The notes beneath the pieces were generated by a model that had not been told where the DNA came from, searched no databases, and saw nothing but the letters and a program-made list of their open reading frames with translations. From positions 1-42,517 of the forward strand of contig NZ_NFVA01000062.1 of NCBI RefSeq assembly GCF_002264395.1: a stretch of 42,517 nt of DNA, given 5' to 3'. Positions 24,074 through 32,349 of the stretch are shown here, in pieces. The position numbers were made by a program, and so were the translations under genes. Position 1 is the stretch's first letter, and every line of letters starts with the position of its first letter. This DNA comes from Paenibacillus sp. VTT E-133291. Lineage in GTDB: Bacteria; Bacillota; Bacilli; Paenibacillales; Paenibacillaceae.

Positions 24074-24241
24074 ATGTTAAAATGGTCCGCAATTCTGCTA
24101 GTTGTAGCTGTAATCGCTGGTATCTTTGGTTTCTTCAATCTTGTAGCAGCCGCTGCTGGTCTTGCAAAGATACTATTCTTCGTATTCTTGGTTCTGTTTG
24201 TTGTTTCCCTCTTCACGGGACGCAGAGGTAGATCGATGTAG
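24074..24241 (+). CDS. DUF1328 family small membrane protein
   Basis: This 55-residue protein begins LKWSAILLVVAVIAGIFGF and continues LVAAAAGLAKILFFVFLVLFVVSL, ending in the basic tail GRRGRSM. Two hydrophobic helices with a short glycine/alanine turn and a positive end are the DUF1328/YtjA signature. Relatives are often stress-induced, with unknown function. AAGGATAGGTG lies before the ATG. It diverges from the YtxG-like gene, and both show sigma-B-like promoters, which supports membership of the local stress regulon. Confidence 0.85.
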   Translation: MLKWSAILLVVAVIAGIFGFFNLVAAAAGLAKILFFVFLVLFVVSLFTGRRGRSM

Positions 24242-24367
24242 CCTCCTCCCATAACTATCCATATATCTTATTCATCATGCAGAAAGTATAGGTCATTCCC
24301 ACACAGATGTCACTTGAGAAAATAAGAAAAAGTTTTGAAATTAGATCATAATGAGGAGGAACTTAAC

Positions 24368-24742
24368 ATGAAAAAATTCGCCAGCATAACAGTTGCCTTG
24401 GGACTTATGGCTTCAATAGCAGCTACAGCATCAGCCGCAGAGGTAACAGGGACAACTACAGATTCTACGACCGCAGATCGAAGCACTTACACAACATCTT
24501 TTGAAACGATCATTACCCCATCGGATATTACTCCAGCCACACCACAAATTGTTCTAACCGAAAAAACAGCTTTCCACTTTTCAGTTGGCAGTATGATTCC
24601 CGCAGGCTGGCTTAGCGCTCAAACGCTTGATACCACAGGTGAAGTGATCACGGATACTTGGGGCAATGAATGGAGAGAAATCTACACTTGGCTAGGAAAA
24701 GCGTGGGTAAAGGTTCCTGTTGCTGCCAATGTAATTATGTAA
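24368..24742 (+). CDS. Hypothetical secreted protein
   Basis: This 124-residue protein has a clear signal peptide (MKKFASITVALGLMASIAATASAAE, likely cut after ASA). The mature part is short, Thr/Ser-rich and then aromatic (GSMIPAGWLSAQ, NEWREIYTWLGKAWVKV). I recognise no family; the Trp-rich end may bind a surface polymer. GAGGAGGAAC gives a strong ribosome binding site, so it is probably well expressed. It is a single-gene unit with no cysteines, followed by a dispersed repeat and then a strong terminator. Confidence 0.75.
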   Translation: MKKFASITVALGLMASIAATASAAEVTGTTTDSTTADRSTYTTSFETIITPSDITPATPQIVLTEKTAFHFSVGSMIPAGWLSAQTLDTTGEVITDTWGNEWREIYTWLGKAWVKVPVAANVIM

Positions 24743-24777
24743 TTAGTACAAAAAAGATGATAACAAGCATAAATGCC

Positions 24778-24864
24778 TTCGGCGTCCCTATAAGGACGGC
24801 AAGTGTTTAAGCGAGAAATATAAGGATAATTTATAGAACGGAACATATAAACTCTTATATATAC
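24778..24864. repeat. Dispersed repeat family C, copy 3
   Basis: It contains GTTTAAGCGAGAAATATAAG (24805-24824), identical to 1926-1945, preceded by a hairpin-like CGTCC-CTATAA-GGACG and followed by an AT-rich part ending CTTATATATAC. It lies between the hypothetical secreted protein gene and the terminator at 24866. Confidence 0.65.
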
Positions 24865-24865
24865 A

Positions 24866-24911
24866 AAAAGCTACCCCCTCAGTAGATCATTCTACTGAGG
24901 GGGTAGCTTTT
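24866..24911. terminator. Strong bidirectional terminator
   Basis: AAAAGCTACCCCCTCAGTAG pairs perfectly with CTACTGAGGGGGTAGCTTTT. It serves the convergent genes 24368-24742 (+) and 24979-26055 (-). Confidence 0.85.
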
Positions 24912-24978
24912 GCGCTTACGCCGCCTTTGTTCACCCGTCACAAACATGCGATGCTGCCGCTTCTGTATACCTATATAA

Positions 24979-26055
24979 TTATCGGATGACCGATCCCCCG
25001 AAGAGGAAACGATTCGTCCAAGAAGCGCTTAATTTATCTACTTTCACCCCGCCTGAAGCTACGGAATACGTATGGAGAACTTGTCCATCTCCTAGATACA
25101 TAGCAACATGCGATATTCTTGCCTTAGATTTGTCGACCCCTTCATACGCTGAAGCGGAGTTCCCTTTATAATCCATAAAGAACATTAGATCGCCGCGTTT
25201 CAAACCGGAAGTAGACGTAACTACCGTACTATTCGATTTCACCCAATCTCCCTGTTGACGGGAATCAGCAGGCAGTTTCAGATTCACACCATCCATGAAA
25301 ATTTGCCGGATAAAATCAGAACAATCGAAGGTACTTGTATCATATCTGCTGGAACCAAACTCATAAGGTGTCCCAAGATAGCCCATACCTGCTGAGATTA
25401 CACTCTCGATTTGGGCAGAAGCCCCAGGTGTAGAAATAGGTGGTACTGGTGCTGGCGGCGTTGGTGTCGGCGTTACCGTCCCAGTCCCCCCATTATTAGC
25501 GAACGAAGTATATTGATCACTTGAACTTATATATCCAATGCTACCATCAGAGGTTTGAATTTGATACCAGGAGCTGTTCGGCTGTGCCAGAAGCTGTACT
25601 TGTTCCCCCTTCTTCAGAAGTCTCAGTACTTTTCCGCTTGTAGAAGGTGTAGTTCGAAGATTCACTCCGTACTTTATGGTTCCCGTTTGTGCTGATGGTG
25701 TTGTTGGTGTACCTACTGATGATGAATTTACGCTGATATACTTATCATCTGCACTTGTATAGCCTACGGATCCATCCGCTGCTTTCACCTGATACCAATA
25801 GCTATTCGGTTGTGCCACAATCTGCACTTGATCTCCCTTTTGCAAATACTTCACTACTTCTCCACTTGTAGAAGGTGTACTGCGAAGGCGAACACTTGCC
25901 TCGATGACCGCTGTTTGACCGGCTGCTGCTGCCATAACTGAATTTGATGGACTTGAGGCTGCTGCTGCATTTCCAGGAGCAGATACTCCTAAACCTGCAA
26001 CAATTGCAGCTGAAACCAATAAGGATGCTGTTAATTGCTTATGTGATTTAATCAT
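24979..26055 (-). CDS. Secreted NlpC/P60 peptidoglycan hydrolase with two SH3b domains
   Basis: This 358-residue exported protein has a signal peptide (MIKSHKQLTASLLVSAAIVAGLGVS..., cut near AAAA) and two SH3b repeats sharing RxTPSTSGxVxxxLxKGxQVQ and SYWYQV/SSWYQI (about 48-110 and 125-185). A Pro/Thr linker leads to an NlpC/P60 catalytic domain. The catalytic Cys245 lies in FDCSDFIRQIF, with His316 in SHVAMYLGDG and His328 in VLHT. Such enzymes cut the D-Glu-diaminopimelate bond in peptidoglycan stems. ATG 26055 has GGGGGAA upstream. A strong TATAAT promoter with a palindrome over its -35 region precedes it, so it is probably repressed. Confidence 0.88.
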   Translation of the reverse strand: MIKSHKQLTASLLVSAAIVAGLGVSAPGNAAAASSPSNSVMAAAAGQTAVIEASVRLRSTPSTSGEVVKYLQKGDQVQIVAQPNSYWYQVKAADGSVGYTSADDKYISVNSSSVGTPTTPSAQTGTIKYGVNLRTTPSTSGKVLRLLKKGEQVQLLAQPNSSWYQIQTSDGSIGYISSSDQYTSFANNGGTGTVTPTPTPPAPVPPISTPGASAQIESVISAGMGYLGTPYEFGSSRYDTSTFDCSDFIRQIFMDGVNLKLPADSRQQGDWVKSNSTVVTSTSGLKRGDLMFFMDYKGNSASAYEGVDKSKARISHVAMYLGDGQVLHTYSVASGGVKVDKLSASWTNRFLFGGSVIR

Positions 26056-26118
26056 ACGTTCCCCCAATACCATGATGAGATTTCAACAAAGGTGTGTACT
26101 ACATTCCTTTATGCCCTC

Positions 26119-26124
26119 ATTATA
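26119..26124 (-). promoter_or_regulatory. -10 box of the NlpC/P60 gene promoter
   Basis: A perfect TATAAT on the minus strand lies about 65 bp before the ATG. No good TTGACA-type -35 is visible at the proper distance; the palindrome at 26137-26156 occupies that place. Confidence 0.55.
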
Positions 26125-26136
26125 GGCTTGCCCGGG

Positions 26137-26156
26137 ATTTGGAACATGCTCCAAAT
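26137..26156. promoter_or_regulatory. 20-bp palindromic operator candidate
   Basis: ATTTGGAACATGCTCCAAAT is symmetric at 18 of 20 positions and overlaps the expected -35 region of the NlpC/P60 gene promoter. The protein that binds it is unknown. Confidence 0.5.
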
Positions 26157-26255
26157 TGCACATATAATCATGCCACTTTATGGTAAAACACAGGACTAAA
26201 GTCTTGAATCCTCCTTGAATATGTTTGTTTTTTCCTTAAAATAGAATTTTTCAAT

Positions 26256-27125
26256 TTAATCTTTAGGTTCCACATGCACCTGTACATTCATAATATTGTG
26301 TAGCTTGCTCATTCTCTCTTCAATGGAATCACTAATCCTATGACCTTCCACCACTGTAATATTCGCGTCTACCTCCACTACAACATCCACGTGTACATGG
26401 TTCCCGTGCACCCGTGCCTTCACATCTTTAATCCCTTCTACTCCCGGTGTTCGAGCAATCGTACTACGTAGATCCATCAATCTATCTTCATCAAAGCCAT
26501 CCGTAAGCCGGTAGGTCGAGTCACGAAAAATATCCCATGCCGTCTTAGAGATAATTAGTCCGACAACTACTGCCGCCGCAGAATCAATCCACGGCAGTCC
26601 GAACTGCGCACCTACAATCCCAACAGCAGCACCTATACTAACCATAGCATCCGAAAAATTATCTTTCGCCGCTGCCATGAGTGCACTACTATTTATCTGC
26701 TTAGCCAGCCTTTTGTTGTATATGTATACTCCCATCATTGCTACTGCACACACTAGGGCCACACCAGCAGACCATAGCTGCGGGGTTTCCTTTGCACGAT
26801 CGAAAAAGGACCGCACCGCCTCCACAATCACTTGAATACCTACTACCGCCATAATAAATGAAGCCAACAATGCAGCTACTGTCTCTGCCCGAAAATGTCC
26901 ATAAGCATGGTCAGAGTCAGGCGGCTTCCGCGAAATCTTTAGACCAACCAACACGGCTGCAGATGCTACGATGTCAGTTAAATTATTGACACCGTCCGCG
27001 ACCAATGCACTAGAGGCGAATAGATAACCGCTAACCAGCTTGAATGTCGATAAAATGAGGTAAGCGGCTATACTAACCCAAGCGCCACGCTCGCCTTTAC
27101 GTATATCTTCGTAAATATCAACCAT
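26256..27125 (-). CDS. Cation diffusion facilitator, probably Mn(II) exporter
   Basis: This 289-residue protein is a CDF transporter with six membrane helices and a C-terminal cytoplasmic domain (GVEGIKDVKARVHGNHVHVDVVVEVDAN). The metal-binding residues are Asn47 and Asp51 in TM2 (ADGVNNLTD) and Asp155 and Asp159 in TM5 (KDNFSD). That ND-DD set, with no TM2 histidine, is typical of manganese CDFs such as MneS/MneP rather than zinc exporters, so Mn(II)/H+ antiport is the best guess. ATG 27125 with GAGGAG upstream is preferred to a TTG at 27173 that has no ribosome binding site. Confidence 0.85.
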   Translation of the reverse strand: MVDIYEDIRKGERGAWVSIAAYLILSTFKLVSGYLFASSALVADGVNNLTDIVASAAVLVGLKISRKPPDSDHAYGHFRAETVAALLASFIMAVVGIQVIVEAVRSFFDRAKETPQLWSAGVALVCAVAMMGVYIYNKRLAKQINSSALMAAAKDNFSDAMVSIGAAVGIVGAQFGLPWIDSAAAVVVGLIISKTAWDIFRDSTYRLTDGFDEDRLMDLRSTIARTPGVEGIKDVKARVHGNHVHVDVVVEVDANITVVEGHRISDSIEERMSKLHNIMNVQVHVEPKD

Positions 27126-27249
27126 TTGGGCTGTCTCCTCGTTTTCTGTTTTGTTAGAAAAGAATTCTTTCAATTATTCTTGCCCTTGTAGCAGCATTTA
27201 AAAACAATTAGAATAAAGTGAAGGACTTGCTTCAAAGGAGGTTATCATA

Positions 27250-27435
27250 ATGAGCGAAAACAATGAAAAAGGAAAAATCAATTTAGCTGAAGCTATCCGG
27301 CAAAAGCTGGAGCAGAAGAAACAACAATCTTCCTCTAAACCTGGATCAACTTTCCAGGCCGGATCCGCTAAACCCCTAAAAAGTCAGAATAACAAAAAGC
27401 CTAGCAACCAACGCCGTCGTACCGGCGGATCCTAG
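27250..27435 (+). CDS. Small basic hypothetical protein
   Basis: This 61-residue protein is very polar and basic, with an N-terminal helix (NLAEAIRQKLEQKKQQ), then a Ser/Lys/Pro/Asn-rich tail ending NQRRRTGGS. It is probably disordered and might bind nucleic acid or ribosomes. I recognise no family. AAAGGAGG seven to eight bases upstream gives a strong ribosome binding site, and a good terminator follows, so it looks like a real gene. It diverges from the CDF gene. Confidence 0.7.
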   Translation: MSENNEKGKINLAEAIRQKLEQKKQQSSSKPGSTFQAGSAKPLKSQNNKKPSNQRRRTGGS

Positions 27436-27452
27436 CACTATTTTATAAACAT

Positions 27453-27490
27453 AAAAGGCTGCGTATCCCTCAGGGACAACGCAGCCTTTT
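27453..27490. terminator. Bidirectional terminator
   Basis: AAAAGGCTGCGT and ACGCAGCCTTTT pair around TCCCT-CAGGGA, between the small basic gene (+) and the broken phosphatase gene (-). Confidence 0.85.
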
Positions 27491-27517
27491 ATGCGTTCGT
27501 CTGCCTTAATGGATGGG

Positions 27518-28028
27518 CTAGAACTCATCAAATTCATAACTGATTCTCTTTATTGTATAATTAGCCAACTGAAAACATGCGCTTTGGGAAACCTCAAGTG
27601 ATAAGGCGTCCTGTCTTGCAAGCCCCGCGTATACTCCCCGTAGAATTCTACTTGTTAATCCATGTGTAACCGCAATGACCCGCGGAGTGGAGGACAAGCT
27701 ATCAAGCCAGTCTGTGACACGCTCCTGAACCGCTTCATAGCTCTCTCCATCTGGTGAACGAAAATACCAATCATACATAGTCGTATCTTCAAGACTATTC
27801 GGCCAGCCCTGCTCAATTTCCTTAAGCGTTAACCCTGACCAAGAACCAACGGAAACCTCACTTAACCTAGAATCCGTTTCTACTTTATTGAAATCATAAC
27901 CTAAGATATCACACAAAATTTGTGTGCTTTGCAGCGCTCTCCCAAGTGGACTTGAAATCACCTTCCATTCGGAGGTTAAATTCGGTCTCCCCATGCCTCA
28001 TAATAAAAATAGTTCTGTCCACAAGCAT
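27518..28028 (-). pseudogene. Histidine phosphatase (phosphoglycerate mutase-like), internal deletion with frameshift
   Basis: From ATG 28028 (preceded by GGCAGGTG) the frame encodes MLVDRTIFIMRHGETEFN, a perfect histidine phosphatase start with the catalytic RHG. It then shifts: that frame stops after about 20 more codons. A second frame carries on from SEWKVISSPLGRALQSTQIL to the end, with SVGSWSGLTL, DGESYEAVQERV and the second catalytic His in VTHGLTSRI. The roughly 35 residues that normally join RHGETxxN to WxxIxSSPLxRA are absent. The simplest explanation is an internal deletion of about 100 bp that is not a multiple of three. The longest frame alone (27518-27994) lacks the RHG motif and should be inactive. 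Confidence 0.75.
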
Positions 28029-28066
28029 CACCTGCCGTTATCTTTTCAAAATAGAAATTATAAAGA

Positions 28067-28102
28067 CAGCTACTCCAATCCTATTAGGATTAGAGTAGCT
28101 GC
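28067..28102 (-). terminator. Terminator after the ABC-F gene
   Basis: CAGCTACTC-TAATCC pairs with GGATTG-GAGTAGCTG on the minus strand and is followed by TCTTTATAATTT. Confidence 0.7.
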
Positions 28103-28140
28103 TTAACGGGTTCCTTCCGCATAACGGCGGAAAGTAAATA

Positions 28141-29766
28141 TTATACTTCTACAGGATACATGCGTTGGCGCATTTCCTTAATTTCTGGATTCTCTAAATA
28201 CTCATCGTATGTCATCGTGCGATCAATTACACCTGTAGGTGTGATCTCAATGATACGGTTAGCAATCGTTTGGATGAACTGATGGTCATGGGAAGTGAAA
28301 AGAATAGTCCCGTCGAAATCGATCAGTCCGTTATTCAGTGCCGTAATGGATTCCAAATCCAAGTGATTGGTAGGTTCATCGAATACAAGCACGTTCGCAC
28401 CGTTCAGCATCATCTTCGCCAGCATACAGCGAACCTTCTCGCCCCCGGACAATACGCTTGCTTTCTTCAGTGCTTCTTCTCCGGCGAACAGCATCCGTCC
28501 AAGGAATCCACGTAGGAACGTCTCATCTTGATCTTTAGAATACTGACGCAGCCATTCTACGAGATTCATGTCCACGCCATCGAAATAGCTGGAGTTGTCT
28601 TTCGGGAAATAAGCTTGAGTTGTAGTGACTCCCCATGCATATTCACCTGCATCCGCTTCCTGCTCACCCATGATCACATCAAACAGCAGTGATTTAGGCT
28701 GGGAGTAAGGACCCACGAAAGCAATCTTATCACCTTTGTTAACTACAAAGCTGATTTCATCAAGAACCTTCTCACCTTCAACCGATTTGGTCAATCCACT
28801 GATTGTCAGAAGCTGCTTACCTGCTTCACGTTCAGGTTTGAAGTTGAGGAACGGATATTTACGGTTAGATGGACGAATGTCATCCAACGTAATTTTCTCG
28901 AGTTGTTTCTTACGAGAAGTCGCCTGCTTAGACTTGGAAGCATTGGCCGAGAAACGCTGAATAAAGGCTTGCAGTTCCTTGATCTTGTCTTCCTTCTTCT
29001 TGTTCGAATCACGCTGCAAAGCTTGAGCAAGCTGACTGGACTCATACCAGAAGTCGTAGTTACCAACGTACATCTGGATTTTGCCAAAATCAATATCCGC
29101 AATATGCGTACATACTTTGTTCAAGAAGTGACGGTCATGGGATACGACGATAACAGTACCTTCATAATCCATGAGAAAGTTCTCTAACCAGCCAATCGAT
29201 TCTAGATCCAAGTGGTTGGTAGGCTCATCGAGCAGGAGGTTATTTGGACGGCCAAACAAGGCTTGTGCCAAGAGTACCCGTACCTTCTCATTGCCGCTCA
29301 GTTCGGCCATTTTCTTATCATGCAGTTCACGCATAATACCAAGACCGATCAGCATAGCTGCCGCATCCGGCTCTGCATCCCAGCCATTAAGTTCTGCAAA
29401 TTCGCCTTCAAGCTCACCGGCACGTAGGCCATCTGCTTCCGTGAAATCTGACTTCGCATAAAGCGCGTCCTTTTCTTTCATGATTTCATAAAGACGAGTG
29501 TGACCCATAATTACTGTTTCAAGTACCGGGAATTCATCGTACTCGAAATGATTCTGCTTCAGAACTGCAAGGCGTTCACCTGGTGTTATATGAACATCAC
29601 CCGTGTTCGCTTCAATCTCCCCAGACAGAATTTTCAGAAAGGTTGATTTACCAGCACCATTGGCACCAATCAAACCATAGCAGTTACCAGGGGTGAATTT
29701 TATGTTTACATCTTCGAAGAGAGCGCGTTTTCCGTAGCGGAGTGTTACGCCGCTTGTGCTAATCAT
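28141..29766 (-). CDS. ABC-F family ATPase (YkpA/YbiT-like)
   Basis: This 541-residue soluble protein has two ABC domains and no membrane segment. Domain 1 has Walker A GANGAGKST (34-42), signature LSGNEK (156-161), Walker B NLLLDEP and the H-loop SHDRHF. A charged linker (about 245-300) follows. Domain 2 has signature LSGGEK and DEPTNHLDLES. Its Walker A is degenerate (GPYSQPKS, 352-359), lacking the usual glycines, as in other YkpA-like members. ABC-F proteins act on ribosomes, some to relieve stalled translation or antibiotics; this branch is not a known resistance type. It is a single-gene unit with AAGGATGG upstream and a terminator after it. Confidence 0.88.
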   Translation of the reverse strand: MISTSGVTLRYGKRALFEDVNIKFTPGNCYGLIGANGAGKSTFLKILSGEIEANTGDVHITPGERLAVLKQNHFEYDEFPVLETVIMGHTRLYEIMKEKDALYAKSDFTEADGLRAGELEGEFAELNGWDAEPDAAAMLIGLGIMRELHDKKMAELSGNEKVRVLLAQALFGRPNNLLLDEPTNHLDLESIGWLENFLMDYEGTVIVVSHDRHFLNKVCTHIADIDFGKIQMYVGNYDFWYESSQLAQALQRDSNKKKEDKIKELQAFIQRFSANASKSKQATSRKKQLEKITLDDIRPSNRKYPFLNFKPEREAGKQLLTISGLTKSVEGEKVLDEISFVVNKGDKIAFVGPYSQPKSLLFDVIMGEQEADAGEYAWGVTTTQAYFPKDNSSYFDGVDMNLVEWLRQYSKDQDETFLRGFLGRMLFAGEEALKKASVLSGGEKVRCMLAKMMLNGANVLVFDEPTNHLDLESITALNNGLIDFDGTILFTSHDHQFIQTIANRIIEITPTGVIDRTMTYDEYLENPEIKEMRQRMYPVEV

Positions 29767-29922
29767 TACGCATTACCATCCTTTTCACTTTAGGGTTTCG
29801 GCTCATTATAGCATAAAATCAGTGCAAAAATCCCGTGAAATAGGCATTTAAGCTGATCTCTCTCCTGCGAAACTTATTCCAGCTGTTTTACAGCGACAAC
29901 TTTTAAGGAGGAATTTTTTCAA

Positions 29923-30888
29923 TTATTCCCCAGATGTGCGATTCTCCTTTTGTACGACCAGTGTTTCTCCATAACCGAGTATACGAATTCTTTCCTCCGA
30001 AATCGCGTGTTTAACTCGGGCGTTCTCCATGCGATCCAGCGCTTCCCGGGCGGTATCATCAGCAAGTCTGAAGGTACCGTAATGCATCGGAATCATGGTC
30101 TCCGCCCCTACATCTAGGAAAGCTTGTATGGCTTCCTCAGGATTTACATGCTGAGAGGTCATGAACCATTCCGGTTCATAGGCCCCAATCGGCATAAGCG
30201 CGATATCGATCTTATAACGGTTTCCGATCTCCTTAAAGCCTGGGAAATAACCGCTGTCCCCAGCGAAATAAAGATTTGGAGAAGACTTCTGATTTCCGGA
30301 GTCAGCGGGCTCCAAGATGTACCCACCCCAATGAGAAGTATTCGTATCCCATGGCGTTCTCCGCGTCCAGTGCTGAGTAGGAACAAAACTAAGCTTGATC
30401 TTACCTAGCTTAATCTCCTGCCACCATTCCATTTCCACACAGTTGTGGAACCCTTTGCGAAGCATTTTACGCTTCAGACCAACAGGAACTACAAGCGTTG
30501 TCCCTGCCCGATATAATTTACGGATAGAGGCGATATGCAAATGGTCATAATGAGAGTGCGAAATCAGAATCAGGTCAATCGGTGGCACTTCGCTAAGTGG
30601 AATCCCCGGTTGTCCCAGTCTTTTTTCAAAGCCTAGCCTTCTCGCCCAGATGGGATCTGTAATGATATTCATCCCTTCATATTGAAGGAAAAATGTTGAA
30701 TGCCCAATCCACGTAATGGTATTCTCCAATCGATTCTCAGACAGATAAGATACTTTGGGCGGCGTATTCGGTACAACATAAGAATAGTCCTTCTTCTTGC
30801 GACGACGCTCCTCACGCCACTGGCGAAATTCCTTTAATGATTTATCGGTACTTACATTATCGACGTTATGGTAACGAGTTTTAGGCAT
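29923..30888 (-). CDS. MBL-fold hydrolase, NAPE-PLD/UlaG-like
   Basis: This 321-residue protein has the long metallo-beta-lactamase form seen in N-acyl-phosphatidylethanolamine phospholipase D relatives. Motifs are TWIGHSTFFLQYEG, ITDPIW, LISHSHYDHLHIAS, PTQHWTRRTPWD, YFAGDSGYFPGF, and IPMHYGTFRLADD near the end. The metal ligands of the HxHxDH site are present. Bacterial members hydrolyse phosphodiesters or lactones; the substrate is not predictable here. ATG 30888 has AGAGGTG upstream; a longer frame to 30984 is unlikely. The N-terminal 45 residues are very basic (RQWREERRRKKKD). It has no operon partner. Confidence 0.82.
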   Translation of the reverse strand: MPKTRYHNVDNVSTDKSLKEFRQWREERRRKKKDYSYVVPNTPPKVSYLSENRLENTITWIGHSTFFLQYEGMNIITDPIWARRLGFEKRLGQPGIPLSEVPPIDLILISHSHYDHLHIASIRKLYRAGTTLVVPVGLKRKMLRKGFHNCVEMEWWQEIKLGKIKLSFVPTQHWTRRTPWDTNTSHWGGYILEPADSGNQKSSPNLYFAGDSGYFPGFKEIGNRYKIDIALMPIGAYEPEWFMTSQHVNPEEAIQAFLDVGAETMIPMHYGTFRLADDTAREALDRMENARVKHAISEERIRILGYGETLVVQKENRTSGE

Positions 30889-31055
30889 ACAACACCTCTT
30901 CTTCAGAAGTTTACCGGGCAATCCTAGCTTTTGCGAATATACTACAACTATATTGAACAGCAGCGTATTTTGCAAAATATACAAATAGCATGATAAAGGT
31001 TCGCCCTTTTATTCCTCACAATGGCAGACTTTAGCGAAATAATAGAAGAGTTCTT

Positions 31056-31084
31056 TTGGTTTCACGCCAGAAATGAGATAATAT
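31056..31084 (+). promoter_or_regulatory. Possible sigma-A promoter of the YpgR/CvfC-like gene
   Basis: TTGGTT (31056-31061), 17 bp, TAATAT (31079-31084). The spacing is ideal and the boxes partly match consensus. Confidence 0.4.
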
Positions 31085-31131
31085 GTGTATAAAGTATGGC
31101 GGTGCATATACCGTTCAAGGGGGAGCTACGT

Positions 31132-32268
31132 ATGAAGATTACTTTTATTGAACCGACTCCAAGTCCAAATACGATGAAGCTACATTTGGACGAAAGTTTA
31201 GAACCCGGAATTCGCAAGACCTATACGCCAGAAAGTGAGCGTTCCGCACCTGCTTGGGCACGTGAAATGTTAACGATACCGGGCGTTACTAGCATTTATC
31301 ATGCCGCTGACTTTGCAGCACTTGAGCGCAAAGGCAACGCCGATTGGGCGGCCATTCTAAGGGAAGTTCAAAGCCGCTTCGGGAGCAACGAAGGATTAAC
31401 TGGAGATTGGAGTCTGGCTGACGAGAATGCCGGTGCGCATTTTGGGGAAGCGCAAGTCTTCGTCCAATTGTTCCGCGGAATTCCGATGCAAATCCGCGTA
31501 AAAACAGGCGCGAATGAAGAGCGCATATCCTTAGCTAACCGCTTTACTAAAGCGGTTATGGATGTGGCTAGCGCCGTAATGATCAAAGAGCGCAAGCTCA
31601 CCGATTACGGCGTGCGTTATGGCGAGCCCGCGGACATTGCGCGCGAGGTCGAGCAAGAAATCGAGGCAGCGTATCCGCAGGAACGCCTCGACTCCCTCGT
31701 GCAGCAAGCTATTGCGCACGGAGCCGAAGGTGAGTTCGTCGAGCAGAGACGAACTCGCACGCAGGATGAGCTGCTGCGAGACCTGAAGCATGAGGATTGG
31801 CGCGTGCGCTACGCCGCGCTCGAGGATCTTACGCCGACGGCGGAGCTCCTGCCGGAGCTTAAGGCAGCGCTACACGATCCCAAGCTGCATATTCGCAGGC
31901 TTGCTGTCGTGTATCTAGGCGACCTTCGCACACCTGAGGCGATGGAGCTGCTCTATGAGGCGATGGCTGACAGCGCCCCAGCCGTAAGACGTACGGCTGG
32001 CGATACGCTATCCGACATCGGCGATCCTGCCGCCACGCCAGTGATGACGGCGGCACTAACAGATAAGAGCAAGCTTGTCCGCTGGCGCGCAGCTCGTTTT
32101 CTTTATGAAGTTGGCACATCCGAAGCTCAAGATGCGCTCACACTTGCAGCAGATGATCCAGAGTTCGAGGTTGGCCTTCAGGCCAAGATGGCTTTGGAGC
32201 GTATCGCCTCAGGTGAAGCAGCAGCAGGCACCGTATGGCAGCAGATGTCAGAACGCCGTCGTAATTAA
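31132..32268 (+). CDS. Virulence factor C-like protein (Nfu_N domain plus HEAT repeats)
   Basis: This 378-residue protein begins with a scaffold Nfu-type N-terminal domain (TFIEPTPSPNTMKLHLDESL, then IPGVTSIYHAADFAALERK). A middle domain with FRGIPMQIRVKTG follows, and then about five HEAT-like repeats from residue 215 (LKHEDWRVRYAALEDL, LHDPKLHIRRLAVVYLGDL, MADSAPAVRRTAGDTLSDI, LTDKSKLVRWRAARFLYEV). This is the layout of B. subtilis YpgR and staphylococcal conserved virulence factor C, a cytosolic protein with a proposed iron-sulfur or tRNA-related role. AAGGGGGAG precedes ATG 31132; a longer frame to 31096 is not needed. Bases about 31600-32100 are GC-rich. Confidence 0.85.
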   Translation: MKITFIEPTPSPNTMKLHLDESLEPGIRKTYTPESERSAPAWAREMLTIPGVTSIYHAADFAALERKGNADWAAILREVQSRFGSNEGLTGDWSLADENAGAHFGEAQVFVQLFRGIPMQIRVKTGANEERISLANRFTKAVMDVASAVMIKERKLTDYGVRYGEPADIAREVEQEIEAAYPQERLDSLVQQAIAHGAEGEFVEQRRTRTQDELLRDLKHEDWRVRYAALEDLTPTAELLPELKAALHDPKLHIRRLAVVYLGDLRTPEAMELLYEAMADSAPAVRRTAGDTLSDIGDPAATPVMTAALTDKSKLVRWRAARFLYEVGTSEAQDALTLAADDPEFEVGLQAKMALERIASGEAAAGTVWQQMSERRRN

Positions 32269-32349
32269 CACGGAAGTACCTGATTTTGTCATTGCTTTGA
32301 GAAGTAAACTTGCTTTATACTAATTCCTGTTGTTTATAAATGAATGAAG

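Noticed and set aside
30950..30970. TACAACTA near 30.95 kb as a further palindrome of the 5.7 kb type
   Set aside because: The matching left arm is absent and there are no neighbours at 51 or 62 bp.
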